A stretch of 31,190 nucleotides of DNA from assembly GCA_025924275.1 (NCBI GenBank), contig JAICEH010000001.1:1-31190 (forward strand), written 5' to 3'. The stretch comes from Gemmatimonadales bacterium (lineage in GTDB: Bacteria; Gemmatimonadota; Gemmatimonadetes; Gemmatimonadales; GWC2-71-9). A program made the position numbers and the translations under genes. The notes under the pieces were generated by a model. It was not told the origin of the DNA. It saw nothing but the letters and a program-made list of their open reading frames with translations, and did no database searches. This document shows, piece after piece, positions 22,229 through 30,167 of the stretch (positions are counted from its first letter, which is position 1; the number at the start of each line of letters is the position of its first letter).

Positions 22229-22902
22229 CCGCACCCTGCCTGCACGAGGGCGACGTGGGCCGCCCGGGTGAGCCGGATTCGGGCGAGCACGCGGTCGCCG
22301 TCGGTCGCCGTCGTGACGGTCTCGAGATGGCGCTCCCAGGCGGCCGGCAGCGGGCCGTCGCCCCACGCCAGCGTCCGGCCCTCGTCCCCCACGGTGCGCG
22401 CCGCCAGCCGGCCGCGGCCGGTGTCGAGGGAATCGTCCCGCGCGATGACGCGGTGGGCGGGGCCGTGCGGGAGGAAGTCCTCGAGCAGCGGGCCCAGGTC
22501 CATCACGGCCGCCACCTCGTCCGGGATGAACGGGCGCGCCGACTCGTGCCAGGTGCCCGCGGAATCGAGGACGCCGCGCCAGCGTCCGCCCAGGAGTCCG
22601 CTGGCGTCGGGCGCCGCCTCGCCCTCGGGCGCCCGCACCCGGAGGACGAGCGAGTCGTACCACGCCTCGATCGCGAGCCCGCCCGCGGCCGGCGACACCG
22701 CGAGGAGGAGGCGCCCCTCGCGCTCCACCGTGACCTCCCGGCGGCGCCCGCCCGCCTCGCTCCGCGTGGTGGCGAGCACCCGCTCGGCGTAGGCGAAACA
22801 ACCGGAGGCCGCCCCGTACCGCGGGACGGCCTCCGGTTCCTGCGCCGCCAGCCCGGCGCCCCCGAGCGCGCCCGTGAGCGCGAGGAGGACCGCCCGCCTC
22901 AC
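22219..22902 (-). CDS. Secreted protein of unknown function
   Basis: 227 residues with a clear signal peptide: R-R then a hydrophobic run (AVLLALTGALGGAGLAAQ) and a likely cleavage near A-A-Q-E. The mature part has cysteines near residues 35 and 224, which could form a disulphide, and a predominance of beta-type and acidic segments. I do not recognise the domain. The GTG at 22902 overlaps the pruA stop as GTGA, so it is expressed with pruA. The coupling to proline catabolism may be only positional. Confidence 0.7.
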   Translation of the reverse strand: MRRAVLLALTGALGGAGLAAQEPEAVPRYGAASGCFAYAERVLATTRSEAGGRRREVTVEREGRLLLAVSPAAGGLAIEAWYDSLVLRVRAPEGEAAPDASGLLGGRWRGVLDSAGTWHESARPFIPDEVAAVMDLGPLLEDFLPHGPAHRVIARDDSLDTGRGRLAARTVGDEGRTLAWGDGPLPAAWERHLETVTTATDGDRVLARIRLTRAAHVALVQAGCGAD

Positions 22903-24527
22903 TCCGCGCCGAGGAACGGGTAGCGCCAGTCGTGCGGCGCGACGAACGTCTCCTTGATCGTCCGCGGCGACACCCAGCGTACCAGGTTGAGGATCGAGCC
23001 TGCCTTGTCGTTGGTGCCGCTGGCCCGCGCCCCGCCGAAGGGCTGCTGGCCCACCACGGCACCGGTGGGCTTGTCGTTCACGTAGTAGTTCCCCGCCGCC
23101 TGGCGGAGCGCCCGGTCGGCGGTGGCGAGCGCGGCGCGGTCCCGGGCGAAGACCGCCCCGGTGAGCGCGTAGGGGCTGGTCCGGTCCACCAGCTGGAGCG
23201 TCGCCTCCCACTCCCGCTCCGGGTAGACGTACGCCGTCAGCACCGGCCCGAACAGCTCCTCGCACATGAGCGTGTGCGCCGGGTCCTCGCTCCGGATCAG
23301 CGTGGGCTCGACGAAGAACCCGGTGGCGTCGTCCGTTCCGCCGCCCGCGACGATCTCGAGCGCGGGATCCTTTCGCGCGGCGTCGAGGTAGCCCTTGAGC
23401 TTGGTGAACGACTTCCGGTCGATCACCGCGCCCATGAAGTTGCGGAAGTCGCCGGTGTCGCCCATCCGGAGCTCGGCGATCATCGCCGCGAGCCGGTCCC
23501 GCACCTCGGGCCAGAGGTTCGCCGGGACGTAGGCGCGGCTGGCGGCGGAGCACTTCTGTCCCTGGTACTCGAAGGCGCCGCGGAGGAGGGCCACCGCCAG
23601 CGCCTGCGGGTCGGCGCTCGCGTGCGCCACCACGAAGTCCTTGCCCCCGGTCTCCCCGACCAGCCGCGGGTAGCCGGCGTAGCCGTCGATGTTGGCGGCG
23701 ACGCCCTTCCACAGCGAGTGGAACACCGCGGTGGAGCCGGTGAAGTGGATCCCCGCGAGGTGGCGGTCGGCGACGAGCCGGGCGGAGATGGCCGCCGAGT
23801 TCCCCGGGAGGAAGTTGATGACACCGGGCGGGAGCCCCGCCGCCTGCAGCACCCGGAAGACGTGCCAGTTGCTGAGCAGCGCGGTGGCCGCCGGCTTCCA
23901 GACCGCGACGTTGCCCATCAGCACCGGCGCCGTCGGCAGGTTGCCGCCGATCGCCGTGAAGTTGAAGGGCGTGATGGCGTAGACGAAGCCCTCGAGCGGC
24001 CGGTGGTCGAGCCGGTTCCACACCCCGGGCGAGGACACCGGCTGTTCCGCGTACAGCCGCTCGGCATAGTGGACGTTGAAACGCCAGAAGTCGATCAGCT
24101 CGCAGGCACTGTCGATCTCCGCCTGGTGGGCCGTCTTGCTCTGGCCCAGCATCGTGGCGGCGTTCACCGTGGGGCGCCACGGCCCGGCGAGGAGGTCCGC
24201 CGCCCGGAGCAGCACCGCCGCCCGGTCCTCGAATCGCGTCGCCGCCCACTCCCGCTGGGCCTCCACCGCGGTCGATACCGCCCGGGCGATGGTCTCCGGC
24301 GTCGCCTGGTGCGCCCGGGCGAGCACCCGCCGGTGCTCGTGGGGCGATACCACGTCCACCAGGTCGCCGGAGCGGACCTCTTCGCCTCCCACGACGCAGG
24401 GGATCTCGATGGGCTCGTCCCGCATCCGGGCGAGGGTCGCCTTGAGCGCGGCGCGCTCCGGGCTGCCGGGGGCGTAGGCGAGGACCGGCTCGTTGGCCGG
24501 GAGGGGAATGTTCGGGACGCTGCTCAT
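22899..24527 (-). CDS. pruA: 1-pyrroline-5-carboxylate dehydrogenase
   Basis: 542 residues of the aldehyde dehydrogenase superfamily, in the group of stand-alone P5C dehydrogenases that oxidise glutamate semialdehyde to glutamate, the second step of proline breakdown. Visible elements are N189 (TPFNFTAIGGNL), the NAD-binding F-T-G-S-T near 262-266, general base E292 (GETGGKD) and nucleophile C326 (YQGQKCSAASR). The C-terminal P-F-G-G-A-R-A-S-G-T-N-D-K-A-G-S is typical of this subgroup. The ATG at 24527 is chosen; thirty upstream residues from 24617 are proline-rich and non-conserved. No proline dehydrogenase gene is in the window. Confidence 0.93.
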   Translation of the reverse strand: MSSVPNIPLPANEPVLAYAPGSPERAALKATLARMRDEPIEIPCVVGGEEVRSGDLVDVVSPHEHRRVLARAHQATPETIARAVSTAVEAQREWAATRFEDRAAVLLRAADLLAGPWRPTVNAATMLGQSKTAHQAEIDSACELIDFWRFNVHYAERLYAEQPVSSPGVWNRLDHRPLEGFVYAITPFNFTAIGGNLPTAPVLMGNVAVWKPAATALLSNWHVFRVLQAAGLPPGVINFLPGNSAAISARLVADRHLAGIHFTGSTAVFHSLWKGVAANIDGYAGYPRLVGETGGKDFVVAHASADPQALAVALLRGAFEYQGQKCSAASRAYVPANLWPEVRDRLAAMIAELRMGDTGDFRNFMGAVIDRKSFTKLKGYLDAARKDPALEIVAGGGTDDATGFFVEPTLIRSEDPAHTLMCEELFGPVLTAYVYPEREWEATLQLVDRTSPYALTGAVFARDRAALATADRALRQAAGNYYVNDKPTGAVVGQQPFGGARASGTNDKAGSILNLVRWVSPRTIKETFVAPHDWRYPFLGAE

Positions 24528-24591
24528 CGGGACCACCGCGCTGGGGTGCTGGACCGGGGGCGGGATCGGGCCCGCCGGCGCGGAGGGGAGC

Positions 24592-25593
24592 TTAGGGCCG
24601 GCCGGTCCCCGGGGCAACCGCGGCCTGCACCGCCGGCGGCGGCGGCTCGGGACCGCCGAAGCGCGGCGTGGAGACCGGCGTGAGCCCGCGGGACTCGAGC
24701 GCGACCCGGCCCGCCGGGGAAAGGAGGAAGGCGACGAAGGCCGTCGCGTCCGCCGGGTTGGGGGCGGCGCGGGGCACGGTGGCGGCGTAGGCGATCGGGG
24801 CGCCGCGGATCATGATCGAGTCGCCGCCGCCGAGCTCCGCGCCGGGCAGCCGCACGACCGCGCGGGCGTACGACTCGGCGCGCGCCGGGTCGCTCAGGTC
24901 CACCGCCGCGCCAAGGGCGGCGTGGGGCAGCCCGCGCTCCACCGCGATGCTGCGGTACGACCAGGCGTAGTCCACCTCGCCCGCCTCGACCAGGGCAGTG
25001 AGTTCCGCCTCCTTCGGGCGCAGGTAGCGGGGCGGCATCGCCGCGAGGAGCCGCGCCGCGAGCCCCGGCTCCCCGGCCTCGAGCTCCGCCAGCTGGAGGA
25101 CCATCAGCGTCCGGTAGCCATTGGGGTCCAGGGCCGGCTCCGCGCGCGCGGTCCGCACCCCCGGGGCCAGGAGTCCGCGCGCCCACGTCGCGGAGTCGAG
25201 CGCGGGGGCGTCGGGCCGCTGCAGGAGCACCATCGCGTTGGTGGCGAAGACGGCGTGCCACGCCGCGTGCGCCGGCTCGATCAGCTCCGCGAGCACCGCT
25301 TCGTCCGCCACCGCCAGCACGTCCGGGACCTTGCCCAGCTCGGTGAGCTTCCGCGCGGCCTCGAGACTGCCGCTGGATTCCTGCAGCACGCGCACCCCGG
25401 GGTGCGCGCGCTCGAAGGCGCGTGCCGCCGCGGCGATCGGCACCGCCAGCGAGCCCGCATTGTACACCGTGATCGAGCGGGGGGGCTCCCCGGCGCACCC
25501 GGGAAGCTGGCCCGCCAGCGCGGCCAGGAGTGCCGCCGACGCCCGGCCCGCGGCAGGTCGGTGGGCGCGAGTCTCGCGAGCGGGCATCGGCAT
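24592..25593 (-). CDS. Tungstate/molybdate-binding lipoprotein, WtpA-like
   Basis: 333 residues. A lipobox L-P-G-C33 follows a hydrophobic, alanine-rich segment. The binding-protein start V-Y-N-A-G-S-L-A-V-P (44-53) and S-S-G-S-L-E-A-A-R-K-L-T-E-L-G-K-V-P-D-V-L-A-V-A-D match the ModA/WtpA oxyanion-binding fold, closest to archaeal-type WtpA. The two A-G-S / S-G-S segments supply oxyanion contacts. No ModB/WtpB permease or ModC ATPase is nearby. Starts at 25593 and 25587 are both possible. It lies 64 bases upstream of pruA on the same strand. Confidence 0.78.
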   Translation of the reverse strand: MPMPARETRAHRPAAGRASAALLAALAGQLPGCAGEPPRSITVYNAGSLAVPIAAAARAFERAHPGVRVLQESSGSLEAARKLTELGKVPDVLAVADEAVLAELIEPAHAAWHAVFATNAMVLLQRPDAPALDSATWARGLLAPGVRTARAEPALDPNGYRTLMVLQLAELEAGEPGLAARLLAAMPPRYLRPKEAELTALVEAGEVDYAWSYRSIAVERGLPHAALGAAVDLSDPARAESYARAVVRLPGAELGGGDSIMIRGAPIAYAATVPRAAPNPADATAFVAFLLSPAGRVALESRGLTPVSTPRFGGPEPPPPAVQAAVAPGTGRP

Positions 25594-25689
25594 CCCGGTG
25601 CGGGAGTGGAGGTGGCGCGTATATTACGGCACGCGCCGGGGCGCACGCCATCCCGGCCGCGACACCCCGACCCTCCACGAGATCGCTCC

Positions 25690-26076
25690 ATGCGACGCCG
25701 CATCCTGCTTCCGCTCCTCCTCCTCGCGGCCGCCTGCCCCGGGTACGACAGCTACACCCCGCTCGCGCGCGACGCGGGCCAGGTGCCGGCCGACCGGTTC
25801 GCGGCCTACGGCACCGAGCAGGCGCAGGCCGTGGCGATCGGCCGCGAGTTCGCGATGGCCTACGTGGACGACACGCCCGAGGGCCGGGCCTCGCAGGCGG
25901 ACGCCGCCATCGCCTTCGCGCGGCGCATGCCCGACGTCGCCGACGTCCAGGCGGACACCCTGGGGCACCGGCTGACCGTCACCTTCAGGAGCGGATGGGT
26001 GAAGGGCATCGTGCCGATCGACGACGGCAAGACCGGCGCCGAGACCCCGCACCTCCCGGGCGCCCGCACCCGCTGA
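25690..26076 (+). CDS. Small putative lipoprotein
   Basis: 128 residues. The n-region M-R-R-R, a leucine-rich segment and L-A-A-A-C16 form a lipobox. The mature part is not recognised; it has A-I-G-R-E-F-A-M-A-Y-V-D-D-T-P and a basic-hydrophobic V-T-F-R-S-G-W-V-K-G-I-V-P-I near 99-112. The ATG at 25690 is preceded by a TATATT at 25620-25625, which on the opposite strand reads TAATAT toward wtpA, so the two divergent units may share overlapping -10 elements. It ends two bases before cutA. Confidence 0.75.
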   Translation: MRRRILLPLLLLAAACPGYDSYTPLARDAGQVPADRFAAYGTEQAQAVAIGREFAMAYVDDTPEGRASQADAAIAFARRMPDVADVQADTLGHRLTVTFRSGWVKGIVPIDDGKTGAETPHLPGARTR

Positions 26077-26077
26077 C

Positions 26078-26416
26078 GTGACCGACGTCGTCGAGGTCGC
26101 CGTCGCGGTGCCCGATCGGGCGCTGGCCGAGCGCCTCGCCGAGGTGCTGGTCACGGAGCGGCTCGCCGCCTGCGTGCAGGTCGGCGGTCCGGTCGCGAGC
26201 ATCTACCGCTGGGAAGGGCGGGTGAAGCGGGCCGAGGAATGGACCTGCCGGGCCAAGACCACGCGGGCCGCGCTCCCCGCACTCGAGCGGCGGGTGCGGG
26301 CCCTCCACCCCTACCAGCTGCCGGAGGTCCTCGCCACCCCCGTCACCGGCGCCGCGGGGTACCTCGATTGGGTGCGCGCCGAAGTCGTCCTCCCCAGCCC
26401 GGACGGTGCCGGATGA
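26078..26416 (+). CDS. cutA: CutA family divalent-cation tolerance protein
   Basis: 112 residues, the normal size for CutA trimers. Family elements: V-x-V-P-D-R-A-L-A-E-R-L-A-E-V-L-V-T-E-R-L-A-A-C-V-Q (residues 9-34), S-I-Y-R-W-E-G (41-47), E-E-W-T-C-R-A-K-T-T (53-62) and H-P-Y-Q-L-P-E-V-L-A-T-P-V near the C-terminus. The exact biochemical role of CutA is still debated; copper tolerance and signalling roles have been proposed. The GTG start at 26078 follows the lipoprotein stop by one base, and its stop overlaps the next start as ATGA. Confidence 0.93.
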   Translation: MTDVVEVAVAVPDRALAERLAEVLVTERLAACVQVGGPVASIYRWEGRVKRAEEWTCRAKTTRAALPALERRVRALHPYQLPEVLATPVTGAAGYLDWVRAEVVLPSPDGAG

Positions 26417-26682
26417 AGCGTGGGACGGTCATCACCCTCGTGGTCGTCGCCCTGTTCGTGGGCCTGCTCGCCATCTCCACGCTCCGCGCCCAGCGGGCCG
26501 AATGCGACGTGTGCGTCGTATTCAACGGCACCCGGAACTGCGCCACCGCCAGCGCCGCGTCCGAGGACGAGGCGGCGGAGTCGGCCCAGCGCACCGCCTG
26601 CGGACCGCTCGCCAACGGCATGAACGAATCCATCGCGTGCAGCAACCGGCCGCCGGCCTCCCGGCAGTGCCGCACGCGGTGA
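26413..26682 (+). CDS. Small membrane-anchored or secreted six-cysteine protein
   Basis: 89 residues. A hydrophobic segment (about 5-23) anchors or exports it. The remainder has six cysteines, C31, C34, C43, C63, C76 and C86, enough for three disulphides, in the pattern C-x2-C-x8-C-x19-C-x12-C-x9-C, with G-M-N near 69-71. It starts at the ATGA overlap with cutA and ends at a GTGA overlap with the YfcC-like transporter, so it sits inside a coupled operon. I do not recognise a named family. Metal or redox function next to CutA is inference. Confidence 0.78.
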   Translation: MKRGTVITLVVVALFVGLLAISTLRAQRAECDVCVVFNGTRNCATASAASEDEAAESAQRTACGPLANGMNESIACSNRPPASRQCRTR

Positions 26683-28025
26683 CCCGGCTTCGCTTCCCCC
26701 ACCCCCTCGTCCTGCTCGTCGGCTGCGTCGTCCTCGCGGCCGCGCTCACGTGGGTCGTCCCGGCGGGCGAGTTCGCGCGCACCCAGGACGCCGCCAGCGG
26801 CCGCGAGGTGGTGGTCCCCGGCTCCTGGCGCTCCGTGCCCCCGGCGCCGGTCGGCCCGTTCGGCGCGCTGGTGGCCATCCCGCGCGGAATGGCCGACGCC
26901 GCCGAAGTCATCTTCCTGGTCTTCCTCGTGGGCGGCGGGTTCATGGTGGTGGAGGCCACCGGCGCCCTGGGCCCGCTGGTGGCGGCCCTCGCGCGGCGGC
27001 TCGCCCGCCGCGAGCTGCTGGTCATCCCCGCCTGCTCGCTCGCCTTCGGCCTGGGCGGCGTGCTGATCCAGATGCAGGAAGAGCTGGTCGCCTTCGCCCC
27101 GGTGCTCCTCCTCCTCACCCGCCGGCTCGGCCTCGATCGCGTCACGGCCGCCGCGATGAGCATCGGGGCCGCGGTCGTCGGCGCGGCCTTCAGCCCGATC
27201 GACCCGTTCCTGGTGGGCATCGCGCAGCAGGTGGCGGGCGTGCCGCTCCTCTCCGGCGCGGGGTTCCGCACGGCGGTGCTCCTGCCCGCGATGGCGCTCT
27301 GGATCGCCGGGACGATGCGCCACGCCGCGCGCCACCGGCCGGCGCCCGAGGCGGTGGAGGACGTCGCCGGCGCCGCCTCCGCCGGCTGGCGCCAGGCGGT
27401 GATCCTGGCGCTCGTCCTGGCGGCGTTCACCGCCTTCGTCGTCGGCGTCCTGCGCTGGGGCTGGGGCTTCAACGAGATGTCGGCGACCTTCCTCCTGATG
27501 GGCACCGCGGCGGGCCTCGTCGCCGGCCTCGGCCTCGGCGGCACGGCCGAGGCCTTCGTGACCGGCTTCCGCTCGATGGCCTACGCGGCCCTGCTGGTCG
27601 GCTTCGCGCGGGCCATCTTCGTCGTCCTCGGCGACGGCCACGTGGTGGATACCATCGTCCAGGGACTCTTCACCCCGCTGGCCCACCTGCCCGTGGCGGT
27701 CTCCGCGGTGGGGATGATGGCGATGCACGCGCTGCTCCACCTCCCGGTGCCGAGCACCAGCGGCCAGGCGGTGCTCACGATGCCGATCCTTGCCCCGCTG
27801 GCCGACCTGCTCGGGATGTCGCGCCAGGTGGCGATCCTGGCCTACCAGTACGGCGCCGGCCTGGCCGACACGGTGAACCCCACCAACGGCGCCCTGCTCG
27901 CCATGGTGGCGGCCCTCGGCGTACCCTTCGGGCGGTGGCTCCGATTTGCCATTCCATTGGCCGGCCTGCTGTTCGCCCTGGGCGCCGTGGCCATCCTGGC
28001 GGCCCTGGCAGTCGGGCTCGCCTGA
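26679..28025 (+). CDS. YfcC/ArcD-like membrane transporter
   Basis: 448 residues with about twelve membrane segments. The opening P-H-P-L-V-L-L-V-G-C-V-V-L-A-A-A-L-T-W-V-V-P-A-G-E-F, the loop V-V-P-G-S-W near residue 45, and the C-terminal L-P-V-P-S-T-S-G-Q-A and T-V-N-P-T-N-G-A are typical of the YfcC family of the ion-transporter superfamily (relatives of DcuC and arginine/ornithine ArcD). The substrate is probably an amino acid, peptide or dicarboxylate; this cannot be fixed. The GTG start at 26679 overlaps the previous stop as GTGA. It ends the operon. Confidence 0.87.
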   Translation: MTRLRFPHPLVLLVGCVVLAAALTWVVPAGEFARTQDAASGREVVVPGSWRSVPPAPVGPFGALVAIPRGMADAAEVIFLVFLVGGGFMVVEATGALGPLVAALARRLARRELLVIPACSLAFGLGGVLIQMQEELVAFAPVLLLLTRRLGLDRVTAAAMSIGAAVVGAAFSPIDPFLVGIAQQVAGVPLLSGAGFRTAVLLPAMALWIAGTMRHAARHRPAPEAVEDVAGAASAGWRQAVILALVLAAFTAFVVGVLRWGWGFNEMSATFLLMGTAAGLVAGLGLGGTAEAFVTGFRSMAYAALLVGFARAIFVVLGDGHVVDTIVQGLFTPLAHLPVAVSAVGMMAMHALLHLPVPSTSGQAVLTMPILAPLADLLGMSRQVAILAYQYGAGLADTVNPTNGALLAMVAALGVPFGRWLRFAIPLAGLLFALGAVAILAALAVGLA

Positions 28026-28166
28026 CCCTGCCCCGCCGGCGGGACAGCCTGCCCTCCCGGCGCGGCAGTCGGGGCGTTCCGCGCCGCGACGGCGGAAACC
28101 CGACCGGAGCGGTAAGCGTTTGTCCCGGCACGGGCAGGGTGGGGTCGCCCCGGGGGGGTAGCGGGT

Positions 28167-28182
28167 TGGCACTCTTGTTGCT
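28167..28182 (+). promoter_or_regulatory. Near-consensus sigma-54 (-24/-12) promoter
   Basis: TGGCACT-CTTG-TTGCT matches the RpoN consensus TGGCACG-N4-TTGCW at every position except the seventh. The invariant GG (28168-28169) and GC (28180-28181) have the required ten bases between them. Expected start is near 28193, giving a leader of about 40 bases with the Shine-Dalgarno GGGAGGAA (28223-28230) before the GNAT ATG. A short imperfect inverted repeat, TGTCCCG-GCA-CGGGCA, lies about 45 bases upstream and could be part of an activator site. Confidence 0.7.
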
Positions 28183-28232
28183 ATTCCGGGAACCGTGAGT
28201 GGGGCCGGCCAGGCCGGTCCCAGGGAGGAACG

Positions 28233-28658
28233 ATGGAAGATCCGGTCATTCGCGAGGCGGAACAGGACGAGGAGTTTTCGGCCTGGTTCGACGACCTGCT
28301 CCGGGCCGAGGGCCTCGAGTCGGGCGAACCCGTCGCCGTGGACGACCATTGGCTGGTCCTGACCGACGAAATCGGCGACTGGATCGGCGGACTGCGTTAC
28401 ACCGAGCGGGGCGGCGTGGCACACATGCTGGCCCTGATGGTACACCCCGGCCGGCGGCACCAGGGACACGCCCACCGGCTGCTCGAGGCCTTCGAGCGGC
28501 ACGCGATCGACATCGGCGCCCACGTCCTCGAGTTCTGGATGCCCGAGGACGAGGCCGAAGGGCTCTTCACCGGGCTGGGGTGGCGCCGGGTGCTGGACCG
28601 GCCCAACTACATCGGTGGGCGGACCTGGCACCTCCTGGAGAAGCGCCTGGCCGACTGA
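28233..28658 (+). CDS. GNAT family N-acetyltransferase
   Basis: 141 residues. The acetyl-CoA-binding motif A is visible as L-M-V-H-P-G-R-R-H-Q-G-H-A-H-R-L-L-E-A-F (68-87), matching the V-x-P-x-x-R-x-x-G-x-G/A pattern with H-A in place of the second glycine. A later N-Y-I-G-G-R-T-W-H-L segment forms the end of the fold. The acceptor is unknown. It is preceded by a sigma-54 promoter and a strong ribosome-binding site, so it is likely under activator control. An acetyltransferase could in principle modify Acs K612 in this genome, but nothing here links the two. Confidence 0.88.
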   Translation: MEDPVIREAEQDEEFSAWFDDLLRAEGLESGEPVAVDDHWLVLTDEIGDWIGGLRYTERGGVAHMLALMVHPGRRHQGHAHRLLEAFERHAIDIGAHVLEFWMPEDEAEGLFTGLGWRRVLDRPNYIGGRTWHLLEKRLAD

Positions 28659-28697
28659 CCCGGGCGCTCACGCCCGGCCGGTTCTTGCGTTACCTTG

Positions 28698-28728
28698 GCA
28701 GGGGGCCCCGGCTGGCGGGGCCCCCTGC
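28698..28728. terminator. Perfect 12-bp hairpin between GNAT and desaturase
   Basis: GCAGGGGGCCCC (28698-28709) pairs with GGGGCCCCCTGC (28717-28728) around a seven-base loop. There is no T-run. It could terminate the GNAT transcript. Alternatively, if TACCTT at 28691-28696 is a -10 element, the hairpin would lie at or just upstream of the 5' end of the desaturase mRNA. Confidence 0.6.
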
Positions 28729-28753
28729 AGGCGTTCCCCGACCAGGAGCCGCG

Positions 28754-29728
28754 ATGGGACTGACCGACGCCGCCCGCCAGTTGTTCGAGCGCATCGAGGT
28801 CCTCCGCGATCTCGAGGGCGTCGTGAGCGGGCTGATGGCCCGGCACGAGGAGAAGCGCGAGCTCTGGTTCCCCGAGGACCTGCTCGGCGCCCCCGCCGGG
28901 ACCGACCCCGACCGGCACGAGGATGAGCTTCGCGCCCGCGCCGCCGGCATCCCGGATCACGCGCGTGCGGCCCTGGCGCTCAACCTCCTCACCGAGGAGG
29001 GGCTGCCCCACTTCCACCGGGTCCTCGCCGTCCACCTCGGCCACGACAGCGTCTGGCGGGAATGGACCAACCTCTGGACCGCGGAGGAGGACCGGCACGG
29101 CGCCATCCTCTCCGCCTATGCCCGGACCACGCGCATCTTCGACCAGCGCCGGCTCGAGCAGCTCCAGTTCGAGTACCTGCGGCGTGGCTTCGACCCCCAG
29201 TGGGACCAGGACCCCTACCGGGTGTTCGTCTACACCACCCTCCAGGAGCGAGCCACCCAGCAGTCCCACGCGCAGACCGGCAAGGTCGTCGCGGAATACG
29301 AACCGCTGCTGGGCGAGGCCCTGAACCGGGTCGCCACCGAGGAGGCGCGCCACTTCACCTTCTACCGCACTGTCTTCGAGGAGGTCCTGCGGCGGGATCC
29401 CGACGGCGCGCTGCAGGCCGCTTCGCTGGTGATGCCGGCCATCGACATGCCGGCCGTGGCGATGCCCGGCTTCAAGGAGTTCGCCGAGGTGATCCGCCGG
29501 TCGGGGATCTACGGCCCGCGCGACTACCTCCGCATCGTGCAGGAGCAGATCCGCGCCTGGCGGGTCGAGACCCTCACCGGCCTGGGCGAGGCCGGCCGCC
29601 GCGCCCAGGAGCGGATCCTCGAGGTGCCCGACCGGCTCCGGCGCATCGCCGATCTGATGGAGACCCGGGCGCGGGCGCGCACCTTCCAGTTCGAGGTCGT
29701 CTTCAACCGTGAATTCGCGATGGAGTAG
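28754..29728 (+). CDS. Ferritin-like acyl-ACP desaturase
   Basis: 324-residue soluble diiron enzyme of the plant-type/DesA (FA_desaturase_2) family, which puts a double bond into acyl chains carried on ACP. The metal ligands are recognisable: E82 (LLTEEGLPHFH), E112 and H115 (TAEEDRHG), E165 (LQERAT), E197 and H200 (TEEARHFTFY). This gives the two E-x-x-H motifs and the helical spacing of the four-helix bundle. The ATG at 28754 is preceded by AGGAG (28744-28748). A beta-ketoacyl-ACP synthase elsewhere in the window might use related acyl chains. The electron donor is not seen. Confidence 0.93.
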   Translation: MGLTDAARQLFERIEVLRDLEGVVSGLMARHEEKRELWFPEDLLGAPAGTDPDRHEDELRARAAGIPDHARAALALNLLTEEGLPHFHRVLAVHLGHDSVWREWTNLWTAEEDRHGAILSAYARTTRIFDQRRLEQLQFEYLRRGFDPQWDQDPYRVFVYTTLQERATQQSHAQTGKVVAEYEPLLGEALNRVATEEARHFTFYRTVFEEVLRRDPDGALQAASLVMPAIDMPAVAMPGFKEFAEVIRRSGIYGPRDYLRIVQEQIRAWRVETLTGLGEAGRRAQERILEVPDRLRRIADLMETRARARTFQFEVVFNREFAME

Positions 29729-30167
29729 CGCGCTCCTCGCGCTCGGCCTGGCCGTCGCCTGCGGCGGCACGGAGTCGGGCGCGGGGGGCCGGGGGCGCGG
29801 TGCGCTGCCCCCCGGGGCCGTGGCCCGCGACACCGCCGACGCCGACGCCCGCCGCCTCGGAGCGGAGGGGCTGCGGGTGATGGACGACGTGATGGCCTAC
29901 GGCTCCACCCGGCGGCGCACCCCCGCGTCCCTGCGCGAGGCGGGCATCGACAGCCTCACCCCGACCACTGCCCGCTGGATCGAGGCCGTGGACGGCCGGG
30001 CGGTCGTGTGGGTGGCGTTCCGCGACGCCGCGGGCCACGCCATCGTCGCCTGCGGGGTGGACCGCCAGTCGATCGAGGACCGTTCGCTCGCCGACGGGAG
30101 CTACGCCGCGCGCTGCCGCACCGCGGACGGCACCGTCGGCGAGCGCCGGGTCACCGAGGACCCGTGA
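29709..30167 (+). CDS. Putative lipoprotein of unknown function
   Basis: 152 residues. The lipobox L-G-L-A-V-A-C18 follows a short hydrophobic stretch, then a glycine-rich linker. The mature domain has A-R-W-I-E-A-V-D-G-R-A-V-V-W-V-A-F-R-D-A-A-G-H-A-I-V-A-C-G-V-D-R and C-R near the end, so two more cysteines may form a disulphide. The domain is not recognised. The GTG start at 29709 lies inside the desaturase gene (20-base overlap), and the stop overlaps the YggT start as GTGA. Confidence 0.72.
   Translation: MNSRWSSALLALGLAVACGGTESGAGGRGRGALPPGAVARDTADADARRLGAEGLRVMDDVMAYGSTRRRTPASLREAGIDSLTPTTARWIEAVDGRAVVWVAFRDAAGHAIVACGVDRQSIEDRSLADGSYAARCRTADGTVGERRVTEDP

Noticed and set aside
26343..28631. 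762-codon minus-strand frame across the YfcC and GNAT genes
   Set aside because: Low-complexity glycine/histidine/arginine/glutamate-rich translation, antisense to several well-supported genes.
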